The position numbers and the translations under genes are program-made. 64,000 nucleotides of DNA, taken from contig NZ_CP071238.1 in NCBI RefSeq assembly GCF_017299535.1, positions 2,728,001-2,792,000 of the forward strand, in the 5' to 3' direction. Of this stretch, positions 36,813-48,700 are shown piece after piece. Position 1 is the first letter of the stretch. Every line of letters starts with the position of its first letter. The notes under the pieces were generated by a model that was given only the letters and a program-made list of their open reading frames with translations, was not told the DNA's origin and made no database searches. The DNA comes from Serratia marcescens subsp. marcescens ATCC 13880 (GTDB lineage: Bacteria > Pseudomonadota > Gammaproteobacteria > Enterobacterales > Enterobacteriaceae).

Positions 36813-38879
36813 ATGAAAAACATCAGGTCCGGACTTATCTGGCTGCTGGTGGCGTTGGTCGGCGCCTTCGCTTTCGCCATGCTGGCGCTGAGCCGCGGCG
36901 AGCACGTCAACGCCGTCTGGCTGGTGGTCGCCGCCGTCGCCTGCTACAGCATCGCCTACCGCTTCTACAGCCGGTTCATCGCCGACAAGGTCTTTGAGCT
37001 GGATGACCGTCGTCTGACCCCGGCGGAACGCCATAACGACGGCCTGGACTACGTGCCCACCAACAAATGGGTGCTGTTCGGCCACCACTTCGCTGCGATC
37101 GCCGGCGCCGGGCCGCTGGTGGGGCCGATCCTGGCCGCACAGATGGGCTTCCTGCCGGGGACCATCTGGATCCTGGTCGGCGTCATGCTGGCCGGCGCGG
37201 TGCAGGATTTCCTGGTGCTGTTCATCTCCACCCGCCGCGACGGGCGTTCACTGGGGGAAATGGCCAAGCAAGAACTGGGCGCGTTCGCCGGGGTGATCAC
37301 CATGCTCGGCGCGTTGGGCGTCATGATCATCATCCTGTCGGCGCTGGCGCTGGTGGTGGTAAAAGCGTTGGCCGACAGCCCATGGGGGCTGTTCACCATC
37401 GCCGCCACCATCCCGATCGCGCTGTTCATGGGCATCTACATGCGTTTTATCCGGCCGGGCAAGATCGCCGAAATTTCGGTGATTGGCTTCGTGCTGATGC
37501 TGCTGGCGATCGTTTACGGCGGCAACGTGGCGCAAGATCCCTACTGGGGGCCATTCTTCACGCTGCACGGCACCACCCTGACCTGGGTGCTGGTGATCTA
37601 TGGCTTCGTCGCCTCGGTGCTGCCGGTGTGGCTGCTGCTGGCGCCGCGCGACTACCTTTCCACCTTTATGAAAATCGGCGTCATCATCGGCCTGGCCATC
37701 GGCATCGTCTTCGCCATGCCGGAGATGAAAATGCCGGCGGTTTCACGCTTTATCGACGGCAGCGGCCCGGTGTTCGCCGGCGCCCTGTTCCCGTTCCTCT
37801 TCATCACCATCGCCTGCGGCGCCATTTCCGGCTTCCACGCGCTGGTTTCCAGCGGCACCACGCCGAAGCTGGTGGAGCGCGAAAGCCACATGCGCTTTAT
37901 CGGTTACGGCGCCATGCTGATGGAATCTTTCGTCGCCATCATGGCGTTGATCTGCGCCTCGGTGCTGGATCCGGGCGTTTACTTCGCCATGAACTCGCCG
38001 GCGGCGCTGATCGGCACCACGGTGGAAAATGCTTCGCAGGTCATCAACAGTTGGGGCTTTATCATCACGCCGGAAACGCTGGCGCTGATCGCCAAAGAGG
38101 TGGGTGAGAACTCCATTCTGTCGCGCGCCGGCGGCGCCCCGACCTTCGCCGTGGGCATGGCGCACATCATCAGTGAGGTGTTCAACAGCCGGGCGATGAT
38201 GGCGTTCTGGTATCACTTCGCCATTCTGTTCGAAGCGCTGTTCATCCTGACCGCCGTCGACGCCGGCACCCGCGCCTGCCGCTTTATGGTGCAGGATCTG
38301 GTGGGCGTGGCGGTGCCGCAGTTGGCCAACAACCGCTCCTGGTTCGGCAACCTGGCGGGCACCACGGTGGCGGTGGCCGGCTGGGGCTTCTTCGTGTATC
38401 AGGGGGTGGTCGATCCGCTCGGCGGCATCAATACCCTGTGGCCGCTGTTCGGCATCGGCAACCAGATGCTGGCGTCGATGGCGCTGATCCTCGGCACCGT
38501 GGTGCTGTTCAAGATGAAAAAGCAGCGCTACGCCTGGGTGACAATTCTGCCGACCGCCTGGCTGTTCGTGACCTCCATGACCGCCGGCTGGCAGAAGATC
38601 TTCCACGAAAAACCGAGCATCGGCTTCCTGGCGCAGGCGAAGAAATTCTCCACCGGCATCGAGCAAGGCACGATTATTGCCCCGGCCAAATCGCTGAAAG
38701 ACATGGAAACCATCGTGTTCAGCAACCAGATCAACGCCGCGCTGTGCGGGTTCTTTATGCTGGTGGCGGTGACCATGCTGATCGCCGCTTTCTTCGCCAT
38801 CCGCCGGGCGCTGCGTTCCGAACAACCGACGGTGCACGAGGTCAGCGCCGCGCTGAGGGAAGAGGCCGGCCGCGGCTGA
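36813..38879 (+). CDS. CstA/BtsT-family carbon-starvation transporter
   Basis: This is a 688-residue inner-membrane protein with many hydrophobic segments. It carries the family hallmarks HNDGLDYVPTNKWVLFGHHFAAIAGAGPLVGP near residue 70, FLFITIACGAISGFHALVSSGTTPK near 330, and DAGTRACRFMVQDL near 480. E. coli CstA and BtsT import pyruvate (and, for CstA, peptides). The sequence lies between the two and I do not choose a symbol. It is monocistronic. The 3' end carries GAGGCCGGCCG, mirrored after the stop at about 38900. Confidence 0.88.
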   Translation: MKNIRSGLIWLLVALVGAFAFAMLALSRGEHVNAVWLVVAAVACYSIAYRFYSRFIADKVFELDDRRLTPAERHNDGLDYVPTNKWVLFGHHFAAIAGAGPLVGPILAAQMGFLPGTIWILVGVMLAGAVQDFLVLFISTRRDGRSLGEMAKQELGAFAGVITMLGALGVMIIILSALALVVVKALADSPWGLFTIAATIPIALFMGIYMRFIRPGKIAEISVIGFVLMLLAIVYGGNVAQDPYWGPFFTLHGTTLTWVLVIYGFVASVLPVWLLLAPRDYLSTFMKIGVIIGLAIGIVFAMPEMKMPAVSRFIDGSGPVFAGALFPFLFITIACGAISGFHALVSSGTTPKLVERESHMRFIGYGAMLMESFVAIMALICASVLDPGVYFAMNSPAALIGTTVENASQVINSWGFIITPETLALIAKEVGENSILSRAGGAPTFAVGMAHIISEVFNSRAMMAFWYHFAILFEALFILTAVDAGTRACRFMVQDLVGVAVPQLANNRSWFGNLAGTTVAVAGWGFFVYQGVVDPLGGINTLWPLFGIGNQMLASMALILGTVVLFKMKKQRYAWVTILPTAWLFVTSMTAGWQKIFHEKPSIGFLAQAKKFSTGIEQGTIIAPAKSLKDMETIVFSNQINAALCGFFMLVAVTMLIAAFFAIRRALRSEQPTVHEVSAALREEAGRG

Positions 38880-38911
38880 GTCTCGCCGTTAGGAGAAACG
38901 GCCGGCCTCTC
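38862..38911 (+). terminator. Inverted repeat at the cstA-like 3' end
   Basis: GAGGCCGGCCG inside the end of the gene is mirrored by CGGCCGGCCTC about 30 bases later. A partial third copy (AGAGGCCAGCC) follows at about 38924. Alternative hairpins are possible between the convergent transcripts. There is no strong U-tract. Confidence 0.35.
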
Positions 38912-38921
38912 AGCGTACTGT

Positions 38922-39452
38922 TCAGAGGCCAGCCGTTATTTGCTTGAAGATGTCGCCCCCGAGAATATTGTCTTCACCGACCCACTTTTTAATTTCCGTC
39001 GCCAGGTACGGCGAGGCGCCGCTCGCCAGCGCGCCCGCCAGATTATTGCCCGCCAGCGCCGTCAGCGCCCCCGTTACCGCCTGCGCCGCCTTCTGCAGGT
39101 CGCTGCCGGTGCCGTATTGCCGCATCGCGTTGTCGTACGCCTGCTTCATCACCGCCGCATCGTTCGTTGGTTTCCCGCTATTCTCAAGCTGCTCCCGGGC
39201 CTGCGCCAGCGCCGCCGGGTCTTTCTGCGCCTTCAGCTCGGCAATCTCACCCTGCGTGCGGATGACGTCCATCGCCTGGCCGCCAATCTCCCCAATCAAC
39301 TGCGCCTGCTTCAGCCGGTTCTGCTCCTTCTCCTTGTTGAATATCGGGCTGATGCTGCCGTCGTTGGCATGCTCGGTATCCCGGTTTAGCTGCGCCACAT
39401 CCTGCTGCTGTTTCCCGGTATTGCCCGGAAACAGCTGAGCGGCATCAGTGCC
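38922..39452 (-). pseudogene. Displaced CdiA pretoxin fragment (orphan module)
   Basis: This is an open frame of 176 codons bounded by a TAG at 39453-39455. It has no ATG; the first possible start is a GTG at 39398. From VAQLNRDTEHAND to VGEDNI it repeats CdiA residues of about 3080-3226 almost exactly. It then ends with a short unrelated tail, LGGDIFKQITAGL. Upstream of the repeat it reads AAQLFPGNTGKQ, which resembles a later CdiA segment (GQLYPGKTAEQ). It lies behind cdiI, where orphan CdiA-CT modules are commonly found. It lacks VENN and a toxin domain, so it is probably a remnant. Confidence 0.75.
38965..39413. repeat. 449-bp direct repeat, copy 1 (orphan module)
   Basis: This segment equals 40735-41183 at an offset of 1770 bases, with six differences seen by eye (for example 38984, 39238, 39249, 39273, 39360, 39372). 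Both edges are sharp. Confidence 0.9.
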
Positions 39453-39472
39453 CTAGCAGAGGCTGTTGATAT

Positions 39473-39775
39473 TTACTTCAGCATCTTCATTAGCTCATTC
39501 ATTAGTTCGGAAGCATCTTCTTTATAGCTTGATTCCCACTGAGTTTTCCAATCTACTGGGCGTCCTTCATCCTCCCATTCTGATAGAGCAAGTGCATTGA
39601 TGATTTCCAGTTCAAACCAGATTCTCAGGTAATTATCTCTGCTTTTTTCATCCTCAAACAACTCATTTAATTGAGCCAAATCCTCTGCATAGCTTACGAA
39701 CTTAGCAAAGCTAACAACGTTATTTAGAGAACTAAACGCACACTCACGAATAGCATCCTTCTTATTTGTCGCCAT
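39473..39775 (-). CDS. cdiI: Probable CDI immunity protein CdiI
   Basis: This is a 100-residue acidic, mostly helical soluble protein with no signal peptide. It starts MATNKKDAIRECAFSSL, overlapping the cdiA stop by 14 bases, and it is the gene expected directly after cdiA. Immunity proteins of CDI systems sit here and neutralise the cognate CdiA C-terminus in sister cells. The gene is visibly AT-richer than its surroundings, as is the toxin tail, in line with transfer as a unit. The sequence itself does not match an immunity family that I recognise. Confidence 0.75.
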   Translation of the reverse strand: MATNKKDAIRECAFSSLNNVVSFAKFVSYAEDLAQLNELFEDEKSRDNYLRIWFELEIINALALSEWEDEGRPVDWKTQWESSYKEDASELMNELMKMLK

Positions 39776-42700
39776 ATTTAACCGTTACCACCCTTCCTGA
39801 TTCGTTCGTTACCACTGACACTTTGCTTTCAGGATCAAAATGGACTGTTGTTCCGCCGCGGCTAGGAGTCGACTTTCCATTTTTAATTGTATTCTCAACA
39901 ACAGAAGGAGTTATTCCTCGATCCTGCATCCTATCTAAGGCATGACCTGAATACTCTCGGTTTCCGATTGTACCTGGTTGATTCCTGACGGGTTGATAAG
40001 ATGGATTACTTGGTTGATTCATCGGATTACGCTTGCTTCCCATAGGGATCGTTGCCGATACCTCATCACTGGCCTTATTAATCAACCTGGACGCTTCAGC
40101 GACATCCCCCTTCTTCAGCGCCGCCTCTGCCGCCTTGATCGCCTTACCGGCCGCATCACCAGCACCTGGGATAATCCCTATCGCCGCTACCAGATAATCC
40201 AGCGCACTCTGCGCTTCCGCAAAGCTCTTGATATCTCCAACCACCGGTACAAAATCGGCACCTGTCGACAGGATATCTTTCAGCTCTTCCCGGCGCTCAG
40301 TATACATCTTCACCGAGCACGCTTCCGCGCTCATTCCGGCACAGTTTTGCTGCTTATAGCGCTCATTTTCAGCGTCGACACGCTCTTCGGCTACCTGCTG
40401 AGGTGTCTTACCCTGAGATACAGCGTCAACAACATCACTCAGCGCGTTATTCTCAACCGCATTCTTCCCAGCCTGCCCGCCGGTCACCGCTCCCGCAGTA
40501 TCCCCCGTCGCCAGGCCGCCTGCAAGCCCTGCGGCCAGCTGGCTTAGTGCGCTGACCTGCTGTTTCTCGCTTTCGCTCAGCTGCTCTGCCGTTTTGCCCG
40601 GGTACAGCTGGCCGGCAATGTAGCGCGCCGCCAGTTCCCCGCCGCCGGCGCCCAGTCCGCCTGCTACGGCCGACTGGTTGTTCAGCTCCGCCGTCACCGC
40701 ACCCAGCACCGCGTGCGCCATCGCATTGGCGGCGATATTGTCTTCACCGACCCGCTTTTTAATTTCCGTCGCCAGGTACGGCGAGGCGCCGCTCGCCAGC
40801 GCGCCCGCCAGATTATTGCCCGCCAGCGCCGTCAGCGCCCCCGTTACCGCCTGCGCCGCCTTCTGCAGGTCGCTGCCGGTGCCGTATTGCCGCATCGCGT
40901 TGTCGTACGCCTGCTTCATCACCGCCGCATCGTTCGTTGGTTTCCCGCTATTCTCAAGCTGCTCCCGGGCCTGCGCCAGCGCCGCCGGGTCTTTCTGCGC
41001 CTTCAGCCCGGCAATCTCGCCCTGCGTGCGGATGACGTCCATTGCCTGGCCGCCAATCTCCCCAATCAACTGCGCCTGCTTCAGCCGGTTCTGCTCCTTC
41101 TCCTTGTTGAATATCGGGCTGATGCTGCCATCGTTGGCATGTTCGGTATCCCGGTTTAGCTGCGCCACATCCTGCTGCTGTTTGTCTTTGTCGCGAACTA
41201 TCAGCGTCCCCTCACTGACGCCGGCCTTGGTCGTGCCCTCGGCGTGCCCGCTGTGGTTGGCACCCGACAGCATGCCGCCGGCCATATTGGTCAGCAGGTC
41301 TTTGCCCACCGGCCCGCCGGTGCTGAATGAACCGCCGCTGTGCGTCGCGCTGTAGTCCGCCTGGTTGTGAATGTCCTTCCAGCCCAGCGTGCCGGTATCG
41401 AGGCGGTTGTTCTCTTTGTCTGCCGTGCTGGCGATGACGGCGCCGTCGAGCTGGGTGTGTTCTTTGACCTTGACGTCATACCCGCCCTTGCCAGCAAACA
41501 GCCCGGTCTGCTCTTTTACCGAGTCGAAGTTGCTGTGCAGCTTGTCCTTGCTGGCGCTTACGTTGGCTGAGCCGGTCATCGAGCCGAAGGTGAAACTGCC
41601 GCCCGCGCTGGCGTTTTGCTGTTTGGCATCATAGCGGTCGCTGTCCTGTTCACTTTGCAGCGTCAGGTCACGGCCCACGTCGACGGTGACCTTTTCCCCG
41701 CTTGCCTGCGCGCCGATAAGCCGGGTGTCGCGGCCGCTGGTCAGGTTGAGATTACTGCCGGCATCCAGGGTGGTTTCGCTATGGGTCAGGCCGTTGCCGT
41801 TCTCATATCCCTTGCCGGCATTGACGCCAGCCGAGACGCTGATGCCATACCCGCCCGAGCCGGCGCCGATACCGACGCCAACGTTGCCGCCTTTGCTGCT
41901 GTTCTTGCCGACGGTGCTTTCGCTGTTCTGCGCCGACTGCAGGGTAATGTCCCGCGCAGCATCGAGCGACAGGTCTTTGCCCGCCTTCAACTGGCTACCG
42001 GTGATGGTGATATCGCCGCTTTGCGCATTGTGGTTCTTGCTGGTCGTCGTTATTGACAGGTTTTGCCCGGCGGTGAGCGTGCTGCCCTGTGACTGTCGGA
42101 TGTCAGTGCGGGTTTCGCTTTTCGACGACTGACTGCCGTAGGAGGCGCTGATGCCCACTGTGTTGGTGGCACCTTGCGCCGCACCTTCGTCTCCCGGTTG
42201 TAAACCGGCAGCGGCGTTTTTCGCCTCCGCCGAGGCGGTTAGCGCATTATCCCGCTCCCAGGCCTGTGCGGCCTGCACGCCGGACAGCGCGGCTTTGGTA
42301 TTTTGCAACGCGTTCAGGCGTCCGTCGCCTTCTTTTCGTGCCTGTTGCGCCGAGCTGACGGCGGTGTTGAGCGCGCCGCCCACGGTGCCCGACAATGCCA
42401 CGCTCAGGCCGCTCTGCTTCTGCTCGAAGGTTTCTTTGCGCGTGCGCCGATCGTAGCCGGGGTCGATAGTCACGCTATCGCCGGTCAACGCCAGGTCCTT
42501 GCCCGCCACCAGGTCGGCGCCGCCAATGTGCAATTGGTTGCCCGCCGTGATGTTGACACTGCCCTGGCTGCTGCCGACGGTGCTGACGCTTTGGCTCTGG
42601 GTCGTGGCTTTCTCGTCGACTTCGTGTTTGCTCGACTGTTTGCCAATCGTGAAACCGATGCCGCCGCTTCCCAGCAGGCCGCTCTTTTTCTTCTCTTCCA

Positions 42701-45700
42701 GCAGGTAATGCGTGTCGGTCTCGGTGGCCGCACCGATATCGATATTACGGCCGGCCTGCAGGTTCACGTCCCGATCAGCGGCAATGGCCGAGCCGGTGAC
42801 CGTCAGATCGTTGCCTGCGCTGACACTGACGCTGTTACCACTCAGCAGCGAGCCGTTCTCACGCGTGGTTCGGTCATCGGTCACAGTGTGGCTGCTGCTC
42901 TTGTTCAGGAAGCCTTTTTTCTCGGAACGTTCCTCGCTGTAGCGCGACTCGCGCTCGGTGGCCGTATTGAGGGTGACATCCTTTTTTGCTTGCAGGGCGA
43001 TGGCACCCTGGTCACTGTGCAGGGTGCTGCCGGTGACCGTGACATCGCCCTCACGCCCGATAACCGTGACGCCCTGCTGACCGCTGAAGGTGCTGCCGGT
43101 GCTGATTTCGCGCTCGGTTTGTTCGATGCGATGGCTTTTGGTTTTGCCCTCGCGTTTGTTTTCGCTGTCCAGATCTTGCGTGCGGCTGCGCGCGTCTTTA
43201 ATGGTCACGTCTTGCGCGCTGGCGCCAATACGCCCCTCTTTGCTCTCAATCTGCGCGCCTTCCGCCAGCAGTTGGTTACCCGCCACCAGGGTGACGCCCT
43301 GATCACCGCCGAGTGCGCTTAATGTCAGGCTCTCTTCCTGGCGGTCGTTGCTTACCGAGGAAGTCCGGCTGTTGGCATCCAGGTGTGTGGTATTGGTGGT
43401 GCTTTCGGCCTTGATGTTGATATCGCCGCCGGCCTGCACGCGGGTGCTGCCGCCGGCCTTGGCCTGGCTGCCCATGAACGTGACGTCTCGCCCAGCATTG
43501 AGCGTGAGGTTGCCGCCGGCGTTAAGCTCACTCCCCTGAGCCTGTTGCCATTCGCCGCTGACGTGCGCCATCCGGGAGCCTGCCGCTTCCGTGCCGCCGC
43601 GGGTACGGTTGCCCATAGAGCCCGAGATAACCTCAAGGTCGGCGGTATGGTTGCTTTTGGCGGCGGTGATGGTCAGGTTGTTGCGCGCGCTCAGGTTGAG
43701 CGTATCGGTCGCATCGAGCTTTGCCCCCGTGAGCGTGATATCGGTGCCGCGCAGGCGAATGTCGCCGGCGCTTAGGGTTGCCTGACGCAACGCATCCTGC
43801 AGATTGGTGCTCAGGGTCAGACTGTCGGCCTGCACGTCAATGCTGCCGGCCTTGATGTCACCGCCCTGATGCAGGAACTGCCCGGCGTCGACCGTCAGGG
43901 CTTTGTCGGCAAACAGGTTGCCGGCATTGGTGATGCTGTTGGCCGAGAGTTGCAGATCGCCACCACCAATCACCGCGCCATCGCCGGTCAGGCGCAGCGT
44001 GGTCTGTGCCAGGTACACCTTCGGCACCCATACCGTTTGCGGGCCGCTTTCCGTTTGCACCGTCTCGCTCACCAGCCAGACAATATCCTGCTGCAGCGCC
44101 GCAATCTGCTCCGGCGTCAGGGCCACGCCCGGTACCAGATGGAAGTCCTGGGCGACTTTACTGCCGTTGTTCATCAACTGCTGATACTGTTCCATCGCAT
44201 CCCAGCCCTTGACGGACGGTTTGCCGGTCAGCGCCAGCACCTGCTCGCGCACCAGACGCTGCTCGTAAAAACCGTCCCCCAGGCGCTTATGGGCCTGCGC
44301 AGGGTCATACCCGACGCGCTCCAGCATATAGTCGCTGCTGATAAAGTTGTCGCGACGGGTAAAGCGTTCATCGGTCACCACCAGGAACGGGCTGCCGGTC
44401 GCCGTAGGTTGACTAAACAAACCGTTATTGGGGATGGCGGTGGCCACATTGCCCAGATGCTGTAACTGCGTCAGCGCCAGCTCAGACGGCAGCAGCGGGC
44501 GCCCCAGCGGCGAGGACGGCGTGGCACCGGGTTGCGTCATCTGTTCGCCTTGTGCCAGCGTCGTATCGCCGTCAGGTCGGGCAGCCGCCTCTACCGTGAA
44601 GGCCAGCGGATTGCGTTCAAGCTCGGCGCGTTCGGCATCCACCGCCTTCAATGCCGCATCCAGTTGACTGATTTGTGCCTGATTGACCGTGGTGTTGGTG
44701 ATACGGGCCCCGTTAATGGTGACGGTGCCGCTGCCGGTGATCACGCCGTCAACGGTCGCCAACGCCGTGGTCTCGTCCCGGTTGAACGTCGGGTACCAGT
44801 GATGCGTGTCCTTGTCATAATGGTCAACGATCACCGCCTGGCGCCGTTCGTTAACCGAGTAACCGCGGTTGTCTACGCTGCCGCCGCCGTCCTGCGTCAG
44901 GTTACCGTTGGCGGTGATAACGCTGGCGTCATTGAGCAACGCGCCGGTGATGCGCAGCACCATGTTGCCGCCCGCCAGAATACGCGCGCCGATACCTTCA
45001 GAGACCAGCCTGTCGCGCGTCAGCGTGCCGCTTTCGGTTCGCTCGCGGAAGTTGTTGTAATCGGTGATGAATGGCGCGCTGTCGATGTCGACATGCTTTT
45101 CGGGATCCCAGGTCATCACCTGCGTCCAGTCGTGTTCCCAATGGAAGCCGTTTTGATAAGGCGTCGGGATAGTCGCCAGTTGGTTTCCCCCCCGCGTCTC
45201 GTAGAACGTCATCGCATAGCTGCCGTCGGCATTCGGCTTGAGCGCCAGGTAGTTGACCCACAGGTCGGTAAGTGTGCCTTTGTTGTCCTTGACCCGCACC
45301 TGCGCGCGCTTGCCCGCCGCATCAATGGCCAGCAGGGTGCCGTAGCGGTTGGTTTGCGCCGCCGCGTCATCCTGGAAGGTCAACTGCTGGGTGGTCGGCG
45401 CCAGGGTACTTTTGTCGGGGTTGACCTTTGAGCCGTAGGAGCGCCAGTAATAGTTGTAGCGGTGCCATTTGTAGTCACTTTTTTCCGCCTCTCGCTCAAT
45501 CACGAGCCCTTCACGCAGGTTGTTCAAGCGACGGGCCTCAATGGTGGCGTCCCCGTCCGCTTCGATAAAGCTCGCCCGGTTATCTATCAGGTCGTCGCTG
45601 TGCAGGTGCAGGCGGTCGGCGCTGTAAATCAGGGCGCCATCCCGGTTGGTCAGTCGCTCACCGGCCTGCACCGTCAGGCTTTGGGTCGCCGCCATCACCG

Positions 45701-48700
45701 CAGGCTGACCATGGTTGTCGATGACGCGCCCGCGCACGGTGATAGCGTCCCCCATCAGCGCCGCCGTGTTGTCCAGGGTATCGACGTTCAGCGTCATGCT
45801 GTCCGCTTCAATACGCCCGGTGTTTTGCAACGCCCCGGTCGTCAGCTGCAGCGTTTTGCCCACCAGGGTGGCCGGATTGGTGATACTGGCTGCATTGAGC
45901 ACCAGATTGCCCGGCAGCAACCAGTCCGCCTGGTTGGTAAAGGCACCGCTCAGGGAGAACGTCACCGTGCCGTTACTGCTGACGGTGTCGCCGGCCTGTC
46001 GGGTGTAGTCCTGCTGCGCGGACAGTGTCAGCGCCTGTAGCCCCAGCAAGGTACCGTTCTGGTTATCCAGAGTACGCGTATTCGCTGTCAGTGCACCGGC
46101 GCTCTCCACGCGGCCGCCCTGGTTAAGTAGCGCCAGCGGCGAGTCGGTCTGTGACCGGTCAGCGTTGATATCGAGATTGCCGTCGGCCAGGATGCGTCCC
46201 TGACGGTTGTCCAACTGCGTGACACCCGAGAGGGTCATCTGCCCGCTGCTCTGCAGGCGGCCTGCGGTATTGTCGATATCATGGGCGGTGATGTCGGTAC
46301 GCGTGGTGCCCAGTATCAGCCCGCCGTCGCGGTTGTTCAGGCGATCTGCCCGCACATCAAGCGCTGACTGGCTGCTTATCGTGCCCTGACCACTGTTGTC
46401 GAGTGCTTCGGCCTTGAGCGTCAGGCCCTGAGTCGACACCAGTTGCCCGCCCTGATTGTTCACCTGCGTGCCGTCGAACGTGAGCGCCTCACCGCTGTGC
46501 ACTTTGCCGTGCTGATTGTTAAGCTGGTCGAGTCGGTAGATACCCGAGCCCTGACTGATGAGCGTGCCGCCGGCGTTGTCCAGCTGCTTTGATGTCACCG
46601 TGATGCCGCCGCGGCTGCTGAAGACGCCGCGCGTATTATTGATACCGGCCGCCGACACCTGCTGGCCGCCATTGCTGCGCACCGCACCGTCGGTATTTTC
46701 CAGCAAGCCAAGAATGCACAGTGTCACCTGTTGCTGGCCGTCTATCGTCCCGCCGGCGTTATTCAGTGCTTGTGCGTCAAGTTGAAGCGCCTCACCACTT
46801 TGCACTTTCCCATCGTGGTTGTTCAGCGCGTCGCTTAACGTAAGGCGCTGTTGTTTCTGGCTGTAGAGCAGCCCGCCCTGCGTATTGTCGAGTGCACGGG
46901 CGGCGATACGCAGCCCCTCGCCAGCCAGCCACTGACCACCGGCGTTATTGATGGCGCCGGCGTGTTCGCCGTCTTTGGCACCCGTAACAGCAAGCTGCCC
47001 CAGCGCCGAGACCTTACCGTTGCGATTATCGATATCCTGTTTGATGCGCAGCGCCAGGTCGTGTGCCGACTGCAGTACACCTTTGGTGTTATTGAGCCAG
47101 TCAGCTGCAAGCTGTACGGCCTGCAGACTCTGCACACTGCCTTCCGTATTGTCAAAACTGCCGCTGATCGCCTGCCAGCTGCCCTGGCTGCCCATCCAGC
47201 CCTGGGTGTTGAAAATGTCCTGCGCCTGCAGTACCTGAGACGATTGACTAAAAATCCGCCCCTGGCCGTTATTCAGCTTGCCGGTGAACTGCATGTCCAG
47301 ACTGTCCAGCGCGTTGATGGTGCCCTGGGTATTCAACAAACTGGCGGCGCGCACCTCGGTGCGTCCCTTACCGGTAAACGTGCCGCCCTGATTGTCCCAG
47401 CCGCCGGTCAGGTTCAGGGAAAGTGCCTGCCCGCTGAGTACCACACCGGCGGTGCGGTTGGTCAACTGGCCACCCTGCAGAGACAGGCCGCCGCCGCTTT
47501 GCAGTGACCCACCATCGTTGTCAAACAGGCTGGCAACACCGCCGTTAACGGCGAGGGCCTGCTGCGCAGTCAGTTTACCGGTGCGATTGAGGATATTGCC
47601 TGCGGCGTCAAGTGTCAGGTCACCGCCGGACTGTAGTCGCCCGCCGGTATTGTCGAGCGACTGCGCGCTGGCGGTGACCTGCCGACCACCTTGTGCGGTG
47701 CCGCCACGGTTGTCCCAGTCGCCATCGGTCTTGACGGAGAGTGTATTGCCGCCTTCAAACCAGCCGTCCGCGTTACTCAGCTTTTGCGTCGTCAGGTTCG
47801 CATCCTGCCTGGCGACCACCTTGCCCTTAGCGTTATCGAGGCGCTGCGCCGCCAGTGTAAGTGACTCGCCGCTGATTTCGCCCTCGCGGTTCACCAACTC
47901 AGCCGCACTGTTCAACACCAGTTGTTGCCCGCCCAGCAGTTTGCCGGCCTCGTTACGCACGCTCCCTGCCGCTATGTGAGTTTGCCCGCTCCCCGATATC
48001 GTGCCACGGCGGTTATTCAGCTCACCGTCGGTCCGCACGGTCAACGCCTGGCCGGCACCCAGCAGCCCTTGCGTATTGTCCAACCCCTGGCGGGCATGCA
48101 GGTCAAGCTGCGCTTGGCCAATCACCTTGCCCTGCGTGTTGTCGAGACGAGCAGACTTCACCGTCAGCACCGCGGCGCTAATTTCGCCGTCGCGGTTGCT
48201 GGTGTTACCCGAGGTGGTCAGGGTTGATGCCTGGCCTGACAGCAGCTTGCCGCCGTCGTTGTTGAGGTTCGTTGCCGTTGCCGTGACGGCCGTTTCGCCT
48301 TGCGCCGTACCCCCGCGGTTGTCCCAGTCGCCGGTATGGATATCCAACGCCTTGCCGGCACCAATGAGGCCGCGTTGATTATCCAGGCGGCTGGATGTCA
48401 GATCGAGATTGCCCTGACCGATGACCTGTCCCTGCGTGTTATCCAACCGCTGCGCCACCAGACGTACGTCATCACCGCTCAGGGTTCCGGACGCGTTATT
48501 CAGATCGCTGCCCGCCTCAAGCGTCAGGCCGTTCCCAGCCAGCAGGTTGCCCCCGGCATTATTCACCGCGCCATCAGCATGGAGCGTGAGCCCCGACTGG
48601 GTTTTTAACGTGCCCCCCTGATTATCGAGGCGCCCGGCATCGAGACGCAGGTCGCCGTTACTGCCCAGCGTCCCGCCGGTATTGTCGAGCAGGCCGCCGA

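Noticed and set aside
39453..39472. A start codon making the orphan CdiA fragment an intact gene
   Set aside because: The frame is closed by TAG at 39453-39455, with no ATG downstream of it in frame before the repeat; only a GTG at 39398 without a ribosome-binding site.
42303..48378. Many long open frames on the plus strand across cdiA
   Set aside because: They mirror the repetitive GC-rich codons of cdiA, have no ribosome-binding sites, and translate to low-complexity sequence. They are shadows.
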